Shown piece after piece: positions 27,607 to 36,138 of a stretch of DNA of 64,000 nt (its first letter is position 1; each line of letters opens with the position of its first letter). Below the pieces are notes generated by a model that saw nothing but the letters and a program-made list of their open reading frames with translations, was not told the origin of the DNA and did no database searches. The DNA lies in the NCBI RefSeq assembly GCF_004000605.1, contig NZ_CP018911.1:2895001-2959000 (forward strand), in the 5' to 3' direction. Origin of the DNA: Glycocaulis alkaliphilus. Its GTDB lineage: Bacteria > Pseudomonadota > Alphaproteobacteria > Caulobacterales > Maricaulaceae. A program made the position numbers and the translations under genes.

Positions 27607-28110
27607 CTAGCGGCACAGCTCGCTGGCCTGCCTGAGCGCAGCCGTCACGCCTGACAGCGAGAAGGTGTAGGCCGTGTTGGTGCCGCGCGCGGACACCGCC
27701 TCGATCCGCATGGTGGCGCCGCGCCGCATGGCATCGACCAGCCGGGCCTCTTCGCGGGGTTCTTCGACAAAGCCTTCACGCTCATCGACATACATGCTCA
27801 CCCGGTCAGAGCCGACAGTGGCGCGCGGCGGATTGTCGGCGCGCAGCTCATAGCCGGCCAGAAAGCTTGGCTGCTCGCGCGCGGCCCCGTTCGCCCAGCT
27901 GGACACGAAGAAATACACATCGCCATGATCGACCGTGCCAGGCCGCGAATCGGTGGGGCGGGTGACCGCATAGCAGATGCGTTCTGCCCCGCTTCCGCGG
28001 GTGAAGACGCGCCAGTCATTGTGCTGGCCCTGAAAGTCAGGTGCCTGGGCAAGGGACGGCGCACAAAGGGCAAAGGCACAAAAGGCGGCGGAGGCAAGGG
28101 CGAGGCGCAT
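27607..28110 (-). CDS. Exported IalB-like (invasion-associated locus B family) protein
   Basis: 167 aa. Signal peptide MRLALASAAFCAFALCAPSLAQA. The mature domain has the family's pattern: W-R-V-F near the start, CYAVTRPTDSRPG, VYFFVSSWANG, and a C-terminal Cys pairing partner (ASELCR). In Bartonella IalB contributes to erythrocyte invasion. In free-living alphaproteobacteria this is a common periplasmic protein of unknown role. Convergent with phaZ, 7 bp from its stop. Confidence 0.8.
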   Translation of the reverse strand: MRLALASAAFCAFALCAPSLAQAPDFQGQHNDWRVFTRGSGAERICYAVTRPTDSRPGTVDHGDVYFFVSSWANGAAREQPSFLAGYELRADNPPRATVGSDRVSMYVDEREGFVEEPREEARLVDAMRRGATMRIEAVSARGTNTAYTFSLSGVTAALRQASELCR

Positions 28111-28208
28111 GGCGCGGGTTCCTGTAATGGCGGCTGGCTGCAGGCCGGTTATGTTTCTGCTCTCGTAACGGCGATTTCAAGGCGCGTAGCTCTTTAAACC
28201 GCGTTAAG

Positions 28209-28838
28209 GTGCATGTCTGTTTGGTGCAATCCGGAGCGCGAGAGCGATTATCCTCCTTGGCGGACTTCAAGATCAGGACTGACGTCCCGCAAGGGCGCGA
28301 GACGCTTGACGCGCTTGTGGAGGAAACCGCCCGGCAGAACCGCGCGGCGTTCGCAACCCTGTTCAATTTCTTTGCGCCACGCGTGAAATCCTATCTTTTG
28401 CGGCTGAATGCCGACGATGCGCTCGCCGAGGAAATTGCCCAGGAGGTCATGCTGACCGTCTGGCGCAAGGCCCATCAGTTTGACCGGACGCAGGCTTCGG
28501 CCTCCACCTGGATATTCCGCATAGCGCGCAACAAGCGCATCGACATAGCCCGCCGCGCGTCAAAACCGGCGCTCGACCCGGACGAGCCCTCTCTGCTGCC
28601 GGAGCCTGAAATCGCCCCTGATGAGGCGACCCATGCCAGCGCACGCGATCTGCGCGTGCAGGCGGCGCTGAAAGATTTGCCGGCCGAGCAGCTATCGCTT
28701 TTGCAGCTCGCCTTTTTTGACGGTCTTTCCCATAGCGAGATTGCCGAACGGCTGGCCCTGCCGCTGGGAACCGTGAAGTCGCGGCTGCGCCTCGCGTTCG
28801 ACAAGTTGCGAAAACATCTCGACCCCGACGATCTCTAG
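28209..28838 (+). CDS. ECF sigma factor (RpoE/ECF11-like) paired with ChrR
   Basis: 209 aa by this ATG. The first 25-30 residues are not conserved, and a TTG near 28258 is an alternative start. Sigma-2 region: FATLFNFFAPRVKSYLLRLN then ALAEEIAQEVMLTVWRKAHQFD. Sigma-4 region: LSHSEIAERLALPLGTVKSRLRLAFDKLR. The partner is the cupin-type anti-sigma gene 97 bp downstream, as in the Rhodobacter RpoE-ChrR singlet-oxygen response. I found no typical TGATCC-type ECF11 promoter just upstream, so autoregulation is not shown. Confidence 0.88.
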   Translation: MHVCLVQSGARERLSSLADFKIRTDVPQGRETLDALVEETARQNRAAFATLFNFFAPRVKSYLLRLNADDALAEEIAQEVMLTVWRKAHQFDRTQASASTWIFRIARNKRIDIARRASKPALDPDEPSLLPEPEIAPDEATHASARDLRVQAALKDLPAEQLSLLQLAFFDGLSHSEIAERLALPLGTVKSRLRLAFDKLRKHLDPDDL

Positions 28839-28935
28839 CTGGCAAGAACTGCAATAACCATCGGCCAACCCTTGAAGTGTTATAGGCACGATCAATATCC
28901 CCGAACTCGCATCCAGATGAGACCAGACTGACGCC

Positions 28936-29634
28936 ATGACCCTCCAGAGCCTCGGTGACGAAATTTTCTCCGCCTACGCTTCAGGCGCCCTGTCCGGTCC
29001 GATGCGCCTGCTGCTTGATACGCAAGCCGCGCTGGACCCGCAGGTCCTTGAACTGTGCAACGATGCCGAGCGGATTGCAGGCGTGCTTCTGACCGCGATG
29101 GCGCCTGCTCCGCTGCGCCCGGGCGCCATGGACGATCTCTTTGCCATCCTCGACACCGAAGCGGCCGCTGCCGGTGAGGCCGGTCCGTCGCAAATGGTCA
29201 ATCACGATTCCGCCCGCAAGGCGGCGAAACTCGCCAGCCAGTCGCTTGATGAGCTTCTGGCCCTGCCTGAGCCAGTGCGCGATCTGGCGCTGGAAGCGGC
29301 TGGCAACTGGCAGTTTGCGGGCCCCGGCGTGCGCATCATGGAGCTGATGCGCGAGGACGGTGGCAAGGCCGAGCTGATCCGGCTGGAGCCAGGCCATGGC
29401 GTGCCGCGCCACACCCATGACTGCAAGGAGTTTACCCTGGTGCTGTGCGGCGCCTTCCATGACGGGCTTGCCCGCTATGGCAAGGGCGATCTGAGCGTTG
29501 CTGACCCGGACATCGAGCACAAGCCGGTAGCAGAAGCAGGCGAGGTCTGCATTGCGCTGGCCGTCACTGATGGCCCGCTGGCCTTCACCGGCCCTCTGGG
29601 CTGGGTGCAGCGCGTGCTCGGCGGGATGAATTAG
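28936..29634 (+). CDS. chrR: ChrR-like cupin anti-sigma factor lacking N-terminal zinc ligands
   Basis: 232 aa. Residues 1-85 match the anti-sigma domain of ChrR, and 120-225 form a cupin. In R. sphaeroides ChrR the N-terminal zinc is held by an H-x3-C-x2-C cluster. The aligned positions here are Gln30, Asp34 and Val37 (LLLDTQAALDPQV), so that zinc site is gone. The cupin metal site is kept: His159, His161, Glu165 (PRHTHDCKEF) and His195. It should still hold the sigma factor by the helical domain and sense stress through the cupin, but by a zinc-independent version. The 97-bp gap to the sigma gene is unusually long for such a pair. Confidence 0.85.
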   Translation: MTLQSLGDEIFSAYASGALSGPMRLLLDTQAALDPQVLELCNDAERIAGVLLTAMAPAPLRPGAMDDLFAILDTEAAAAGEAGPSQMVNHDSARKAAKLASQSLDELLALPEPVRDLALEAAGNWQFAGPGVRIMELMREDGGKAELIRLEPGHGVPRHTHDCKEFTLVLCGAFHDGLARYGKGDLSVADPDIEHKPVAEAGEVCIALAVTDGPLAFTGPLGWVQRVLGGMN

Positions 29635-29695
29635 TCCCTACCCTGCGGCATTTGCCCCGCTTCCCTTGGCCGCCTGATCGGCTAGTCTCACCGCC

Positions 29696-30964
29696 ATGAC
29701 AGGCAAACTCCTCTTTGACGGCGATGTAGTGGTGTCCGGCGGCGGGCTGGCCGGGCTGACCCTCGCGCTCGCCCTGCACCGCGCGGGCGTGAAAGTGGCG
29801 GTAATCGACGCGCTTCCCCTGGATACACAGGCCGATATCGCCTTTGACGGGCGCGCGTCTGCGCTCGCCTATACCTCCTGGCGCATGCTGGAACAGATTG
29901 GCGTGGCCAAGCATCTCAAAGGCCAGGCCCAGCGCATCGAGGATATTCTGGTCGTGGACGGGCGTCCGCTCGACGGGCTGAAGCCCGGCGGCCCCGGCGT
30001 CGACAACCTGCATTTCGACCGGCGTGAAATCCATCCGCGCGAAGAGGGCGAACCGCTGGGATACATGGTGGAGAACCGCCATACCCGCATCGCGGCGGCA
30101 AAATGCGCCCATGAGACGGGCCTGCCGGTCTTCGCGCCGCGCCGCGCCCTCTCCATGCAGGCACATTCCGGTCATGGCGTGCTGGAGCTTGATGGCGGCG
30201 ACACGCTCCAGGCGAGCCTGATCGTGGCCTGCGATGGCAAGATGTCACGCCTGCGCGAGGGGGCCGGTATCCGCTCCCTCGGACGCCGGTACGGCCAGTC
30301 GGCCATCGTGCTGACCGTAGAGCATGAACTGCCCCATGAGGGTGTGGCGTATGAATATTTCATGCCGGGCGGGCCGTTCGCCATCCTGCCCCTGACCGGC
30401 AACCGTTCCAGCCTTGTCTGGACCGAGAAGGACGCGCCCGCGCGCGCCATTGCCGCGCTTGACCCGCAAGGCTTTCAGGAAGCGCTCGAAGCGCGCTTCG
30501 GTGATTTTCTGGGCGAAGTGAAGCCGGTGAGCCAGGTGCATGTCTATCCGCTGGGCCTGATGCTGGCCGAACGCTTCACAGCAGAGCGTCTGGCGCTGGC
30601 GGGCGATGCGGCGCGCACCATCCACCCCATTGCCGGGCAGGGCTTCAATCTGGGCATTCGCGACGCGGCAGCCCTGTGCGAAGTGATCGTCGATGCCCTG
30701 CGCGCCGGGCTCGATCCGGGATCGCAGGCTGCGCTGACCCGCTATGAGCGCTGGCGCAAGACGGATTCAGCCGCCCTTGCGCTCGGCACTGATGCTTTCA
30801 ACCTGCTCTTTTCCAACGACAATACGGCGCTGCGTCATGCGCGCGGGCTGGGGCTGTCCCTGACCAATGCCATTCCCGTGGCGCGCCGCTTCTTCATGCG
30901 CACGGCCGGCGGGGAGACCGGCGATCTGCCGCGCCTGCTCAAGGGTGAAGCGCTCTCGCTCTGA
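29696..30964 (+). CDS. UbiH/UbiF/VisC/COQ6-family FAD-dependent monooxygenase
   Basis: 422-aa flavin hydroxylase of ubiquinone biosynthesis. The FAD-binding GxGxxG is VVVSGGGLAGLTLALALHRAG. The DG motif is IVACDGKMSRLREGAGI, and the second FAD motif is LALAGDAARTIHPIAGQGFNLGIRDAAAL, which is diagnostic of the UbiH/COQ6 family. Which ring carbon (C1, C5 or C6) it hydroxylates cannot be told from sequence alone. Monocistronic, in a strain whose RegB senses ubiquinone. Confidence 0.92.
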   Translation: MTGKLLFDGDVVVSGGGLAGLTLALALHRAGVKVAVIDALPLDTQADIAFDGRASALAYTSWRMLEQIGVAKHLKGQAQRIEDILVVDGRPLDGLKPGGPGVDNLHFDRREIHPREEGEPLGYMVENRHTRIAAAKCAHETGLPVFAPRRALSMQAHSGHGVLELDGGDTLQASLIVACDGKMSRLREGAGIRSLGRRYGQSAIVLTVEHELPHEGVAYEYFMPGGPFAILPLTGNRSSLVWTEKDAPARAIAALDPQGFQEALEARFGDFLGEVKPVSQVHVYPLGLMLAERFTAERLALAGDAARTIHPIAGQGFNLGIRDAAALCEVIVDALRAGLDPGSQAALTRYERWRKTDSAALALGTDAFNLLFSNDNTALRHARGLGLSLTNAIPVARRFFMRTAGGETGDLPRLLKGEALSL

Positions 30965-31072
30965 CCACCCCCTTGAAACGCAGAACGCCCCCCGGCGGGG
31001 GACCGGGAGGCGTTCCAGTGAAGCGTGCCGTCCGGGGGGAGGGACTGACTGACACGCTTTCCGTTGCGCGTG

Positions 31073-31330
31073 CTAATGCACGCTTACGGGAGCCGCACCA
31101 TGCCAGCGCGCAGCGGCAAAAGCCGCATCGCGATCGGCAAACAGGCCGACACGGCGCCCGTCTTCATCATGTATAGCGTATAACTGCTGATCGGGTTCCA
31201 GCGTCACGCCATCAATTTCAATCGCATTGCCAGGCTGGACCTGCTCGAACACGTCTGCGGCCGCGATTTCGCGTACATAGACGGTGGCAGGCACACCCGA
31301 CTCGCCTTGTTCAAACTCTTCAGGAGCCAT
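31073..31330 (-). CDS. DUF1150 family protein
   Basis: 85-aa acidic protein. The core IDGVTLEPDQQLYAIHDEDGRRVGLFADRDAAFAAAR matches the alphaproteobacteria-restricted DUF1150 family, often encoded next to small heat-shock genes. Cytoplasmic. No small heat-shock gene lies nearby here. Function unknown. Confidence 0.8.
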   Translation of the reverse strand: MAPEEFEQGESGVPATVYVREIAAADVFEQVQPGNAIEIDGVTLEPDQQLYAIHDEDGRRVGLFADRDAAFAAARWHGAAPVSVH

Positions 31331-31427
31331 GTTTGGGCCTCCTCTTCAATGCCCTCGGATATAGAGGTGGGGACCACATCCCGCCTCTTCAAGAGGCTGC
31401 TTGCAGGAAGCATCCGGCCACGAAAAA

Positions 31428-31453
31428 GCCCCGCCAGCCGAGGCTGACGGGGC
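31428..31453 (-). terminator. Terminator of the DUF305-LVIVD transcript
   Basis: On the minus strand GCCCCGTCAGCC pairs with GGCTGGCGGGGC around a 2-nt loop (one G-T wobble), followed at once by TTTTT (31423-31427). It starts 25 bp past the stop of the 31478-33310 gene. Confidence 0.75.
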
Positions 31454-31477
31454 GTCTTCAATAGTCGGGCAGACGCG

Positions 31478-33310
31478 CTAGCCCGCGACGCGGCCCAGAA
31501 GCTCGCCCAGCGCCGTCAGGCGTGCGCCATCACGGCCCTCGGTCTCAGCGGCGGCAGATGCCAGATCACGCGACAGCCGGCGCAGATTGCCCCGGTTCAT
31601 GCGGCCATCAGCCCAGCGGGAAACCTCGGTGCCTGCGCGCTCCAGAAGGCCTGCCTCAACGGCCTCGCCGCGCGCGAGCTGATCCAGATAGGCCTGCGCC
31701 ACCACTGCGCTGTCTTCCCACACGATGCGGGTCTGGGTCTGCGGGTTGACCTCAGCCTCGATCACCGCCTCGGCGGCGGCGAGTTCCGCTCCGGAGAGAT
31801 GCTCGCCCGCCTCTAGGCGCAGCACATCAAGCCCGCGCGCGATCTCGCTGGCGTAGATGCGGCCATTATACCAGTAGGACGACCAGTAACCGGCGACGAC
31901 CAGATTGTCCGGATCCACCGGCCCGCGGTCAAAATAGGCGATCTCGAAAGGATTGCGCGGATCGGTGAAGTCCATCACCGAGATGCCGCCCTGATACCAG
32001 GACTGCACCATGATATCGCGGCCCGGCACCGGCACCAGAGAGCCATTATGCGCCACGCAGTTCTCGCTGGAGCCTTGCGTGGAGGGCAGCTTGTAGAAGG
32101 TCTGGCCGCGCAGCACATTGCCCTCGATCGTGGCAATCAGGTTGGCACCCCAGTTGGCCGGGTCTTCTGCCCGGCAGCGCGGCGCCGTGCCGCCGCCCCA
32201 CTCATCGGTGAAGACGACCACATCACCTTCATTGTTGAAGGTGGCCGAGTGCCAGTAGGCCATGTCCGGGTCAAAGAGCTCGGAAATGCGCGACGGATTG
32301 GCGGGGTCGGTGATGTCCAGCAATATGCCGTTACCGCTGCACGCGCCGCCGGCAATGCCAAGCTCCGGGTAGACCGTGATGTCGTGGCAGTGATTGGTCT
32401 GGGAGGTGCGCTGGCTGGCAATGCCCAGCTGGCCGCCCTGCCAGAGGCCGGCAATCTCGCCGGTTTCGCGGTCGGCAAAGATGCGCGGACTGTCGATCAG
32501 CTCTGCCGTTTCCGGCGCATCAAGCGGCACGCGGATAATGTCGATCGAGTAGAGGGAGGTCTCCGGGTTTTCGCCGGGCTGCCCGTCAGAGCAGAATTCC
32601 AGCTCATCGCCTGAACGCACCGGCTGCGTGCCCGAATTGTAGACATAAAGAATATTCTCATCGTTCGGATCGGGCAGCAGGGTGTGCGTGTGCGAACCCC
32701 GGCAGGTCTGCACGGCAGCGATCTGGCGCGGGGCGGTGATGTCGGAAATGTCAAAAATGCGGATGCCGCGGAAACGGTCCGGATTGACCTCGCCTTCAGC
32801 GGCCTCAGAGCCGCAATCAAGCCGGGCCCGGTTATGCTCCACCGACAGGAAAAGCAGATCGCCATAGACCGACACATCGCCCTGTCCGCCCGGACACACG
32901 ACCGCCGTCACCAGCTCAGGCGCGTCCCCGGCCACGTTGTAGATCAGGAAGCCGTGATAATTGCCCATGATGACGTGATCGCCCTGGAAGGCAAAATCGG
33001 TATTGGCCAGAGCCAGCGGCGTGAAGGCGGGCGGGGCGGCGTCCTCACCGCGTTCCTCGGCCTCGCGCGCAGCGCGCATGGCGGCCATGAACTGGGCCGG
33101 CGCAAACAGGGCGCGCTCGTCAAAGAAGGCGTCGATGGGCGGAACATTATGCTCCAGCACCATGTTCCAGCTGGCGCTTTCCGCATCGAAAAGCCCGCCC
33201 GCCAGATGGGAGCGCTCATCCTCGCCCACCGTGTTCACCTGGGCCTGCGCCGTACCGATAGCGAGCGACAGGACGCCAAGCGCGGCAGTGCATTTGAGCA
33301 AATGTTTCAT
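31478..33310 (-). CDS. Secreted LVIVD-repeat beta-propeller-like protein
   Basis: 610 aa with signal peptide MKHLLKCTAALGVLSLAIGTAQA. Several LVIVD-type repeats are seen: HGFLIYNVAGD, RGIRIFDISDITAPRQIA, NGILLDITDPANPSRIS and GGISVMDFTDPRNPFEIAYFDRG. Each is a strand followed by a D-x-x-x-P turn, as in seven-bladed propellers. Conserved His/Cys positions (SHTHTLLPDP, NHCHDITVYPE) lie between repeats and could bind metal. Function unknown. It lies 38 bp downstream of the DUF305 gene on the same strand and shares its terminator, so the two form an operon. Confidence 0.85.
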   Translation of the reverse strand: MKHLLKCTAALGVLSLAIGTAQAQVNTVGEDERSHLAGGLFDAESASWNMVLEHNVPPIDAFFDERALFAPAQFMAAMRAAREAEERGEDAAPPAFTPLALANTDFAFQGDHVIMGNYHGFLIYNVAGDAPELVTAVVCPGGQGDVSVYGDLLFLSVEHNRARLDCGSEAAEGEVNPDRFRGIRIFDISDITAPRQIAAVQTCRGSHTHTLLPDPNDENILYVYNSGTQPVRSGDELEFCSDGQPGENPETSLYSIDIIRVPLDAPETAELIDSPRIFADRETGEIAGLWQGGQLGIASQRTSQTNHCHDITVYPELGIAGGACSGNGILLDITDPANPSRISELFDPDMAYWHSATFNNEGDVVVFTDEWGGGTAPRCRAEDPANWGANLIATIEGNVLRGQTFYKLPSTQGSSENCVAHNGSLVPVPGRDIMVQSWYQGGISVMDFTDPRNPFEIAYFDRGPVDPDNLVVAGYWSSYWYNGRIYASEIARGLDVLRLEAGEHLSGAELAAAEAVIEAEVNPQTQTRIVWEDSAVVAQAYLDQLARGEAVEAGLLERAGTEVSRWADGRMNRGNLRRLSRDLASAAAETEGRDGARLTALGELLGRVAG

Positions 33311-33348
33311 CGTGAACTTTCCCCGGTTTGCGCAAGCTTTCCTTGCGT

Positions 33349-34080
33349 CTAGTGATGGTGATGATGGTGGTGGCTGTGCGGCTCTGCCTCGCGCTCTTCG
33401 GCGGGTGGCAAATCGCGCAGCAGGTTCTGCATGCGCAAGATCTCGGCCATCTGGTCGGCCACGATATGGCCGGTGAAGTCCGACATGATGATGTCCTCGG
33501 CGGCGCCTGGATGTTCCAGCAGCTCGTCGACCATGATGAGCGCGCCCTCGTGGTGATGGATCATGCCCTCCAGGAAGAGCCGGTCGAACTCACCCCCTTC
33601 GGCAGCAGCCAGCGCGCGCATCTGGTTGACTGACAGCATGCCGGTCATCAGCGGGACATCATCGGGATCATCAGAGGCATGGTGGCCGTGATGCGCGTGA
33701 TGGTGGTCATGCCCGCCAGCCCCGTGATGTTCGTGCAGGTCATCGGCTTCCTGCGCCTCGCCGCGCCGGATAAGCCAGTCGCGCATCAGGGCAATCTCAT
33801 CGTCCTGCGAACGGGCAATGCGTCCGCCAATGGCGATGATGGAGGGATTGGACGTACGCCCTTCAATGAGCGCGACCATGTCCACCGCCTGCTGGTGATG
33901 GACGATCATGTGCTGCATGAAGCGCGTATCGGCGGCCGTATGACGCGTCTGGCTGAGCGCGCGCGACCGCTCCGCGCTGATCTCACGCGTCGGCTCGCCC
34001 GGTGCGCCGGGCTGCAATATGGGCGGACCATCTGCCGTAACGGCCATCGCCAGTGCCAGTAAGGTGCTGACAGCTATCAA
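33349..34080 (-). CDS. Exported DUF305 protein with histidine-rich loop and natural His7 tail
   Basis: 243 aa with signal peptide. Two DUF305 (ferritin-like helical) halves carry their signature: DTRFMQHMIVHHQQAVDM and FDRLFLEGMIHHHEGALIM. Between them is a loop with eleven His in about 20 residues (HEHHGAGGHDHHHAHHGHH), and the protein ends HSHHHHHHH. Many DUF305 proteins are encoded with copper-resistance genes, so periplasmic metal binding is a reasonable inference. It is the promoter-proximal gene of the pair with the LVIVD protein. Confidence 0.88.
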   Translation of the reverse strand: MIAVSTLLALAMAVTADGPPILQPGAPGEPTREISAERSRALSQTRHTAADTRFMQHMIVHHQQAVDMVALIEGRTSNPSIIAIGGRIARSQDDEIALMRDWLIRRGEAQEADDLHEHHGAGGHDHHHAHHGHHASDDPDDVPLMTGMLSVNQMRALAAAEGGEFDRLFLEGMIHHHEGALIMVDELLEHPGAAEDIIMSDFTGHIVADQMAEILRMQNLLRDLPPAEEREAEPHSHHHHHHH

Positions 34081-34189
34081 TTATATTCCCCGGGCTCTTG
34101 TGACTATTGGTCTGAACCCTAGCCGCAGACAGGCCGGGGGCAAGTCGCAAACGCGTGATCAGGTGCGTTCCCGCCCCGCAAGAAAGCGC

Positions 34190-34687
34190 CTAGCGCAACT
34201 CTGGCGCCGCGCGGCACACGACCCGGCCCCGCCCGTCACGTACAACCAGCGCGGCCTGGACAGGGGCGGCGCCGGGGCGGGTTACGGGTCCGTAGAGGCC
34301 CGCCGCGCTGTGGTCCGCGACCGGACGATATTGCCCGTCAAGCGTGATGCGGGTCAGCTCCTGCACACGTGATCCGCCCTGCAGAGGGCCGGACTGGTCG
34401 GACTGGAGCCCGTCACTGCGCACGCTCAAGGACCAGTGCCCCGAAATGCCGGGCGCGGCGCGGGCGATCAGCTGCCGCGTGCCACGGCCCTGCACCAGCA
34501 CCAGTGAGCACGCCTCGCCGGGCCGTATGTCCGGTGCGCGCGGCGGTGGCGGGTTGAACCAGGGCTGCTGGGCCATTGCCGCGCCCGGCAGCACAACTGC
34601 AAAGGCCAGAACGGCCGCACTGATGGCGGCCCTCGCGGCGCAGCGGCCCGGGCGCCGTACAGAGGCGTCGTACTCAGGGCGTGACAT
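34190..34687 (-). CDS. Exported small protein, possibly CsgH-like
   Basis: 165 aa from the ATG at 34687, chosen because GGGAGG lies 6 nt upstream; an upstream ATG at 34744 has no such site. A basic N-terminus and hydrophobic stretch (AISAAVLAFAVVLPGAAMA) form a signal peptide, then a Pro-rich linker. The mature part is a small beta domain of the form GHWSLSVRSDG...GGSRVQELTRITLDG, ending with Ala-rich strands and VVCRAAPELR. The layout recalls CsgH, the alphaproteobacterial curli chaperone. No csgA/csgB genes are adjacent, and the match is weak. Confidence 0.6.
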   Translation of the reverse strand: MSRPEYDASVRRPGRCAARAAISAAVLAFAVVLPGAAMAQQPWFNPPPPRAPDIRPGEACSLVLVQGRGTRQLIARAAPGISGHWSLSVRSDGLQSDQSGPLQGGSRVQELTRITLDGQYRPVADHSAAGLYGPVTRPGAAPVQAALVVRDGRGRVVCRAAPELR

Positions 34688-34808
34688 GGCAAACCTCCCG
34701 TTCAGGGCCGGACCTTGGCCGGCTGCTGGACAGGACATTGCCACCTGCCAGCTGAACGCAGGCAGAGCGCAGCGTTTAGCGCAGGTTCAGGTTTCCGCCG
34801 TCAGTCGC

Positions 34809-35816
34809 TCAGCGCTCCAGCACATCCCTCACCCACGGCCCGTAGGGCGAACCGCCCAGCATGGCCAGCTGGGTCTCGCGGCTGGCCTCGTTGATGCCGA
34901 GCTGGGGCCGGGCAACGGGATGCACGGCCACGCGCAAGGGCCGCGTTCCGCCGGGGCTGGCAATCAGCTGCGCGATGGCGTCGGGTATATCCATCGGATC
35001 GGTGCTGCCGCCCCCGCCGCCCGCGCCCATGCCCGCTATCAGTTCCGGGTAGGCCGCCAGCCGCTCCGCCGGCGTACGCTCCAGCAGGGCAGCTGTCAGG
35101 ACGCTGGCACTGTTCCAGATCTGCGTGGGGTAGCCGCCCGGCTGGATGATGGTCACATCGATGCCCTGCGGCACCAGCTCATAGGCCATCGCCTCGCTCA
35201 TGGCTTCCAGCGCAAACTTGACCGGCGAGTAGTGCCCCAGGCCCGGCACGATCACCCGGCCGAGCTGGGAGGAAATCTGCACGATCAGACCGCTGCCCGC
35301 CGCGCGCATGGCCGGCAGGACGGCCCGCGCCATGCGGTGAGGGCCAAACGTATTGGTCTCGAAAATGAGGCGCGTGGCCTCCATGTCCTGCAGCTCTATC
35401 GGACCGGCCAGCGCGATCCCGGCATTGTTTACCAGCACATCGAGCGTACCGCCGGTCGCTTCGAGCACTTCGGCCACGCCGCTCGCCACGCTGTCATCAG
35501 AAGTGACATCAATCTCCACCACCTCGATGGCGAGCCCTTCAGCCTCCGCCAGAGCGGTCAGCTCATCAGCTTCGGCGCGGGGCAGATTGCGCATCGAGGC
35601 GAACACCCGCGCGCCGAGCCGCGCATAATGCTCCGCGCCAGCCCGCCCGAAGCCAGACGATGATCCCGTGATGAGGATGGTCTTGCCCTCAAGGGATGGT
35701 TCAGAGCGCAGCGCCTTGCCGAGTGCCGCTGAACTGGCGCCAGCCGCGCTCACCGCCGCTGCTGCCACTGCCGTACCGCCCAGCAAACCCCGGCGGCTGA
35801 TACCCTGACTGGCCAT
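34809..35816 (-). CDS. SDR-family oxidoreductase with a Tat-type signal
   Basis: 335 aa. The N-terminus SQGISRRGLLGGTAVAAAAVSAAGA has a twin-arginine followed by a hydrophobic stretch. The classical short-chain dehydrogenase core follows: TGSSSGFG cofactor loop, NNAG (LVNNAGIAL), catalytic Ser in IVQISSQLG and YSPVK as Y-x-x-x-K. Most SDRs are cytoplasmic. Tat export would carry the folded NAD(P)-bound enzyme to the periplasm, as with glucose-fructose oxidoreductase. The substrate is unknown. Confidence 0.88.
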   Translation of the reverse strand: MASQGISRRGLLGGTAVAAAAVSAAGASSAALGKALRSEPSLEGKTILITGSSSGFGRAGAEHYARLGARVFASMRNLPRAEADELTALAEAEGLAIEVVEIDVTSDDSVASGVAEVLEATGGTLDVLVNNAGIALAGPIELQDMEATRLIFETNTFGPHRMARAVLPAMRAAGSGLIVQISSQLGRVIVPGLGHYSPVKFALEAMSEAMAYELVPQGIDVTIIQPGGYPTQIWNSASVLTAALLERTPAERLAAYPELIAGMGAGGGGGSTDPMDIPDAIAQLIASPGGTRPLRVAVHPVARPQLGINEASRETQLAMLGGSPYGPWVRDVLER

Positions 35817-35902
35817 GCTCCGCTCCCTTCATTGATCGCTCTGGCAGCGAGGATAGGCAAAACGGGGGTGAAGACAAACAGACCGGGAAAAGCCGGAAAA
35901 CA

Positions 35903-35935
35903 AAAACCCCGCCAGCGTGTCGCGGGCGGGGTTTT
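35903..35935 (-). terminator. Terminator downstream of tRNA-Ala
   Basis: AAAACCCCGCC (35903-35913) pairs with GGCGGGGTTTT (35925-35935). U-rich tracts occur on both strands (minus strand: GGGGTTTTTGTTTTCC), so it may work in both directions. It lies 8 bp after the 3' end of the tRNA. Confidence 0.75.
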
Positions 35936-35943
35936 CGGTGTGA

Positions 35944-36019
<76 letters not shown>

Positions 36020-36138
36020 GGTATCTCGTTAGGTGGCGGGTTGGGGCCCGCCGGATTTGGAGCGCGGAAACTAGTCAGCTTGCGCGCGCCGATCAAGTGG
36101 CAAACGCAATCGCCATGCGCCTGCCGTGCAGCACCCGT

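Noticed and set aside
28193-28206. TTAA-N6-TTAA, close to a CtrA site, before the ECF sigma gene
   Set aside because: The known CtrA site needs N7 spacing; with N6 it falls short, and it lies right at the proposed ribosome-binding region.
30983-31015. GAACGCC ... GGCGTTC hairpin between the UbiH-family gene and the DUF1150 gene
   Set aside because: No T-run follows on either strand, and the loop is long. It could still be a weak terminator for two convergent genes, but it is not supported enough to list.
36022-36138. Possible small RNA or promoter between tRNA-Ala and the TIGR02300 gene
   Set aside because: Only GC-rich sequence with no clear hairpin plus T-run or consensus boxes; nothing specific to report.
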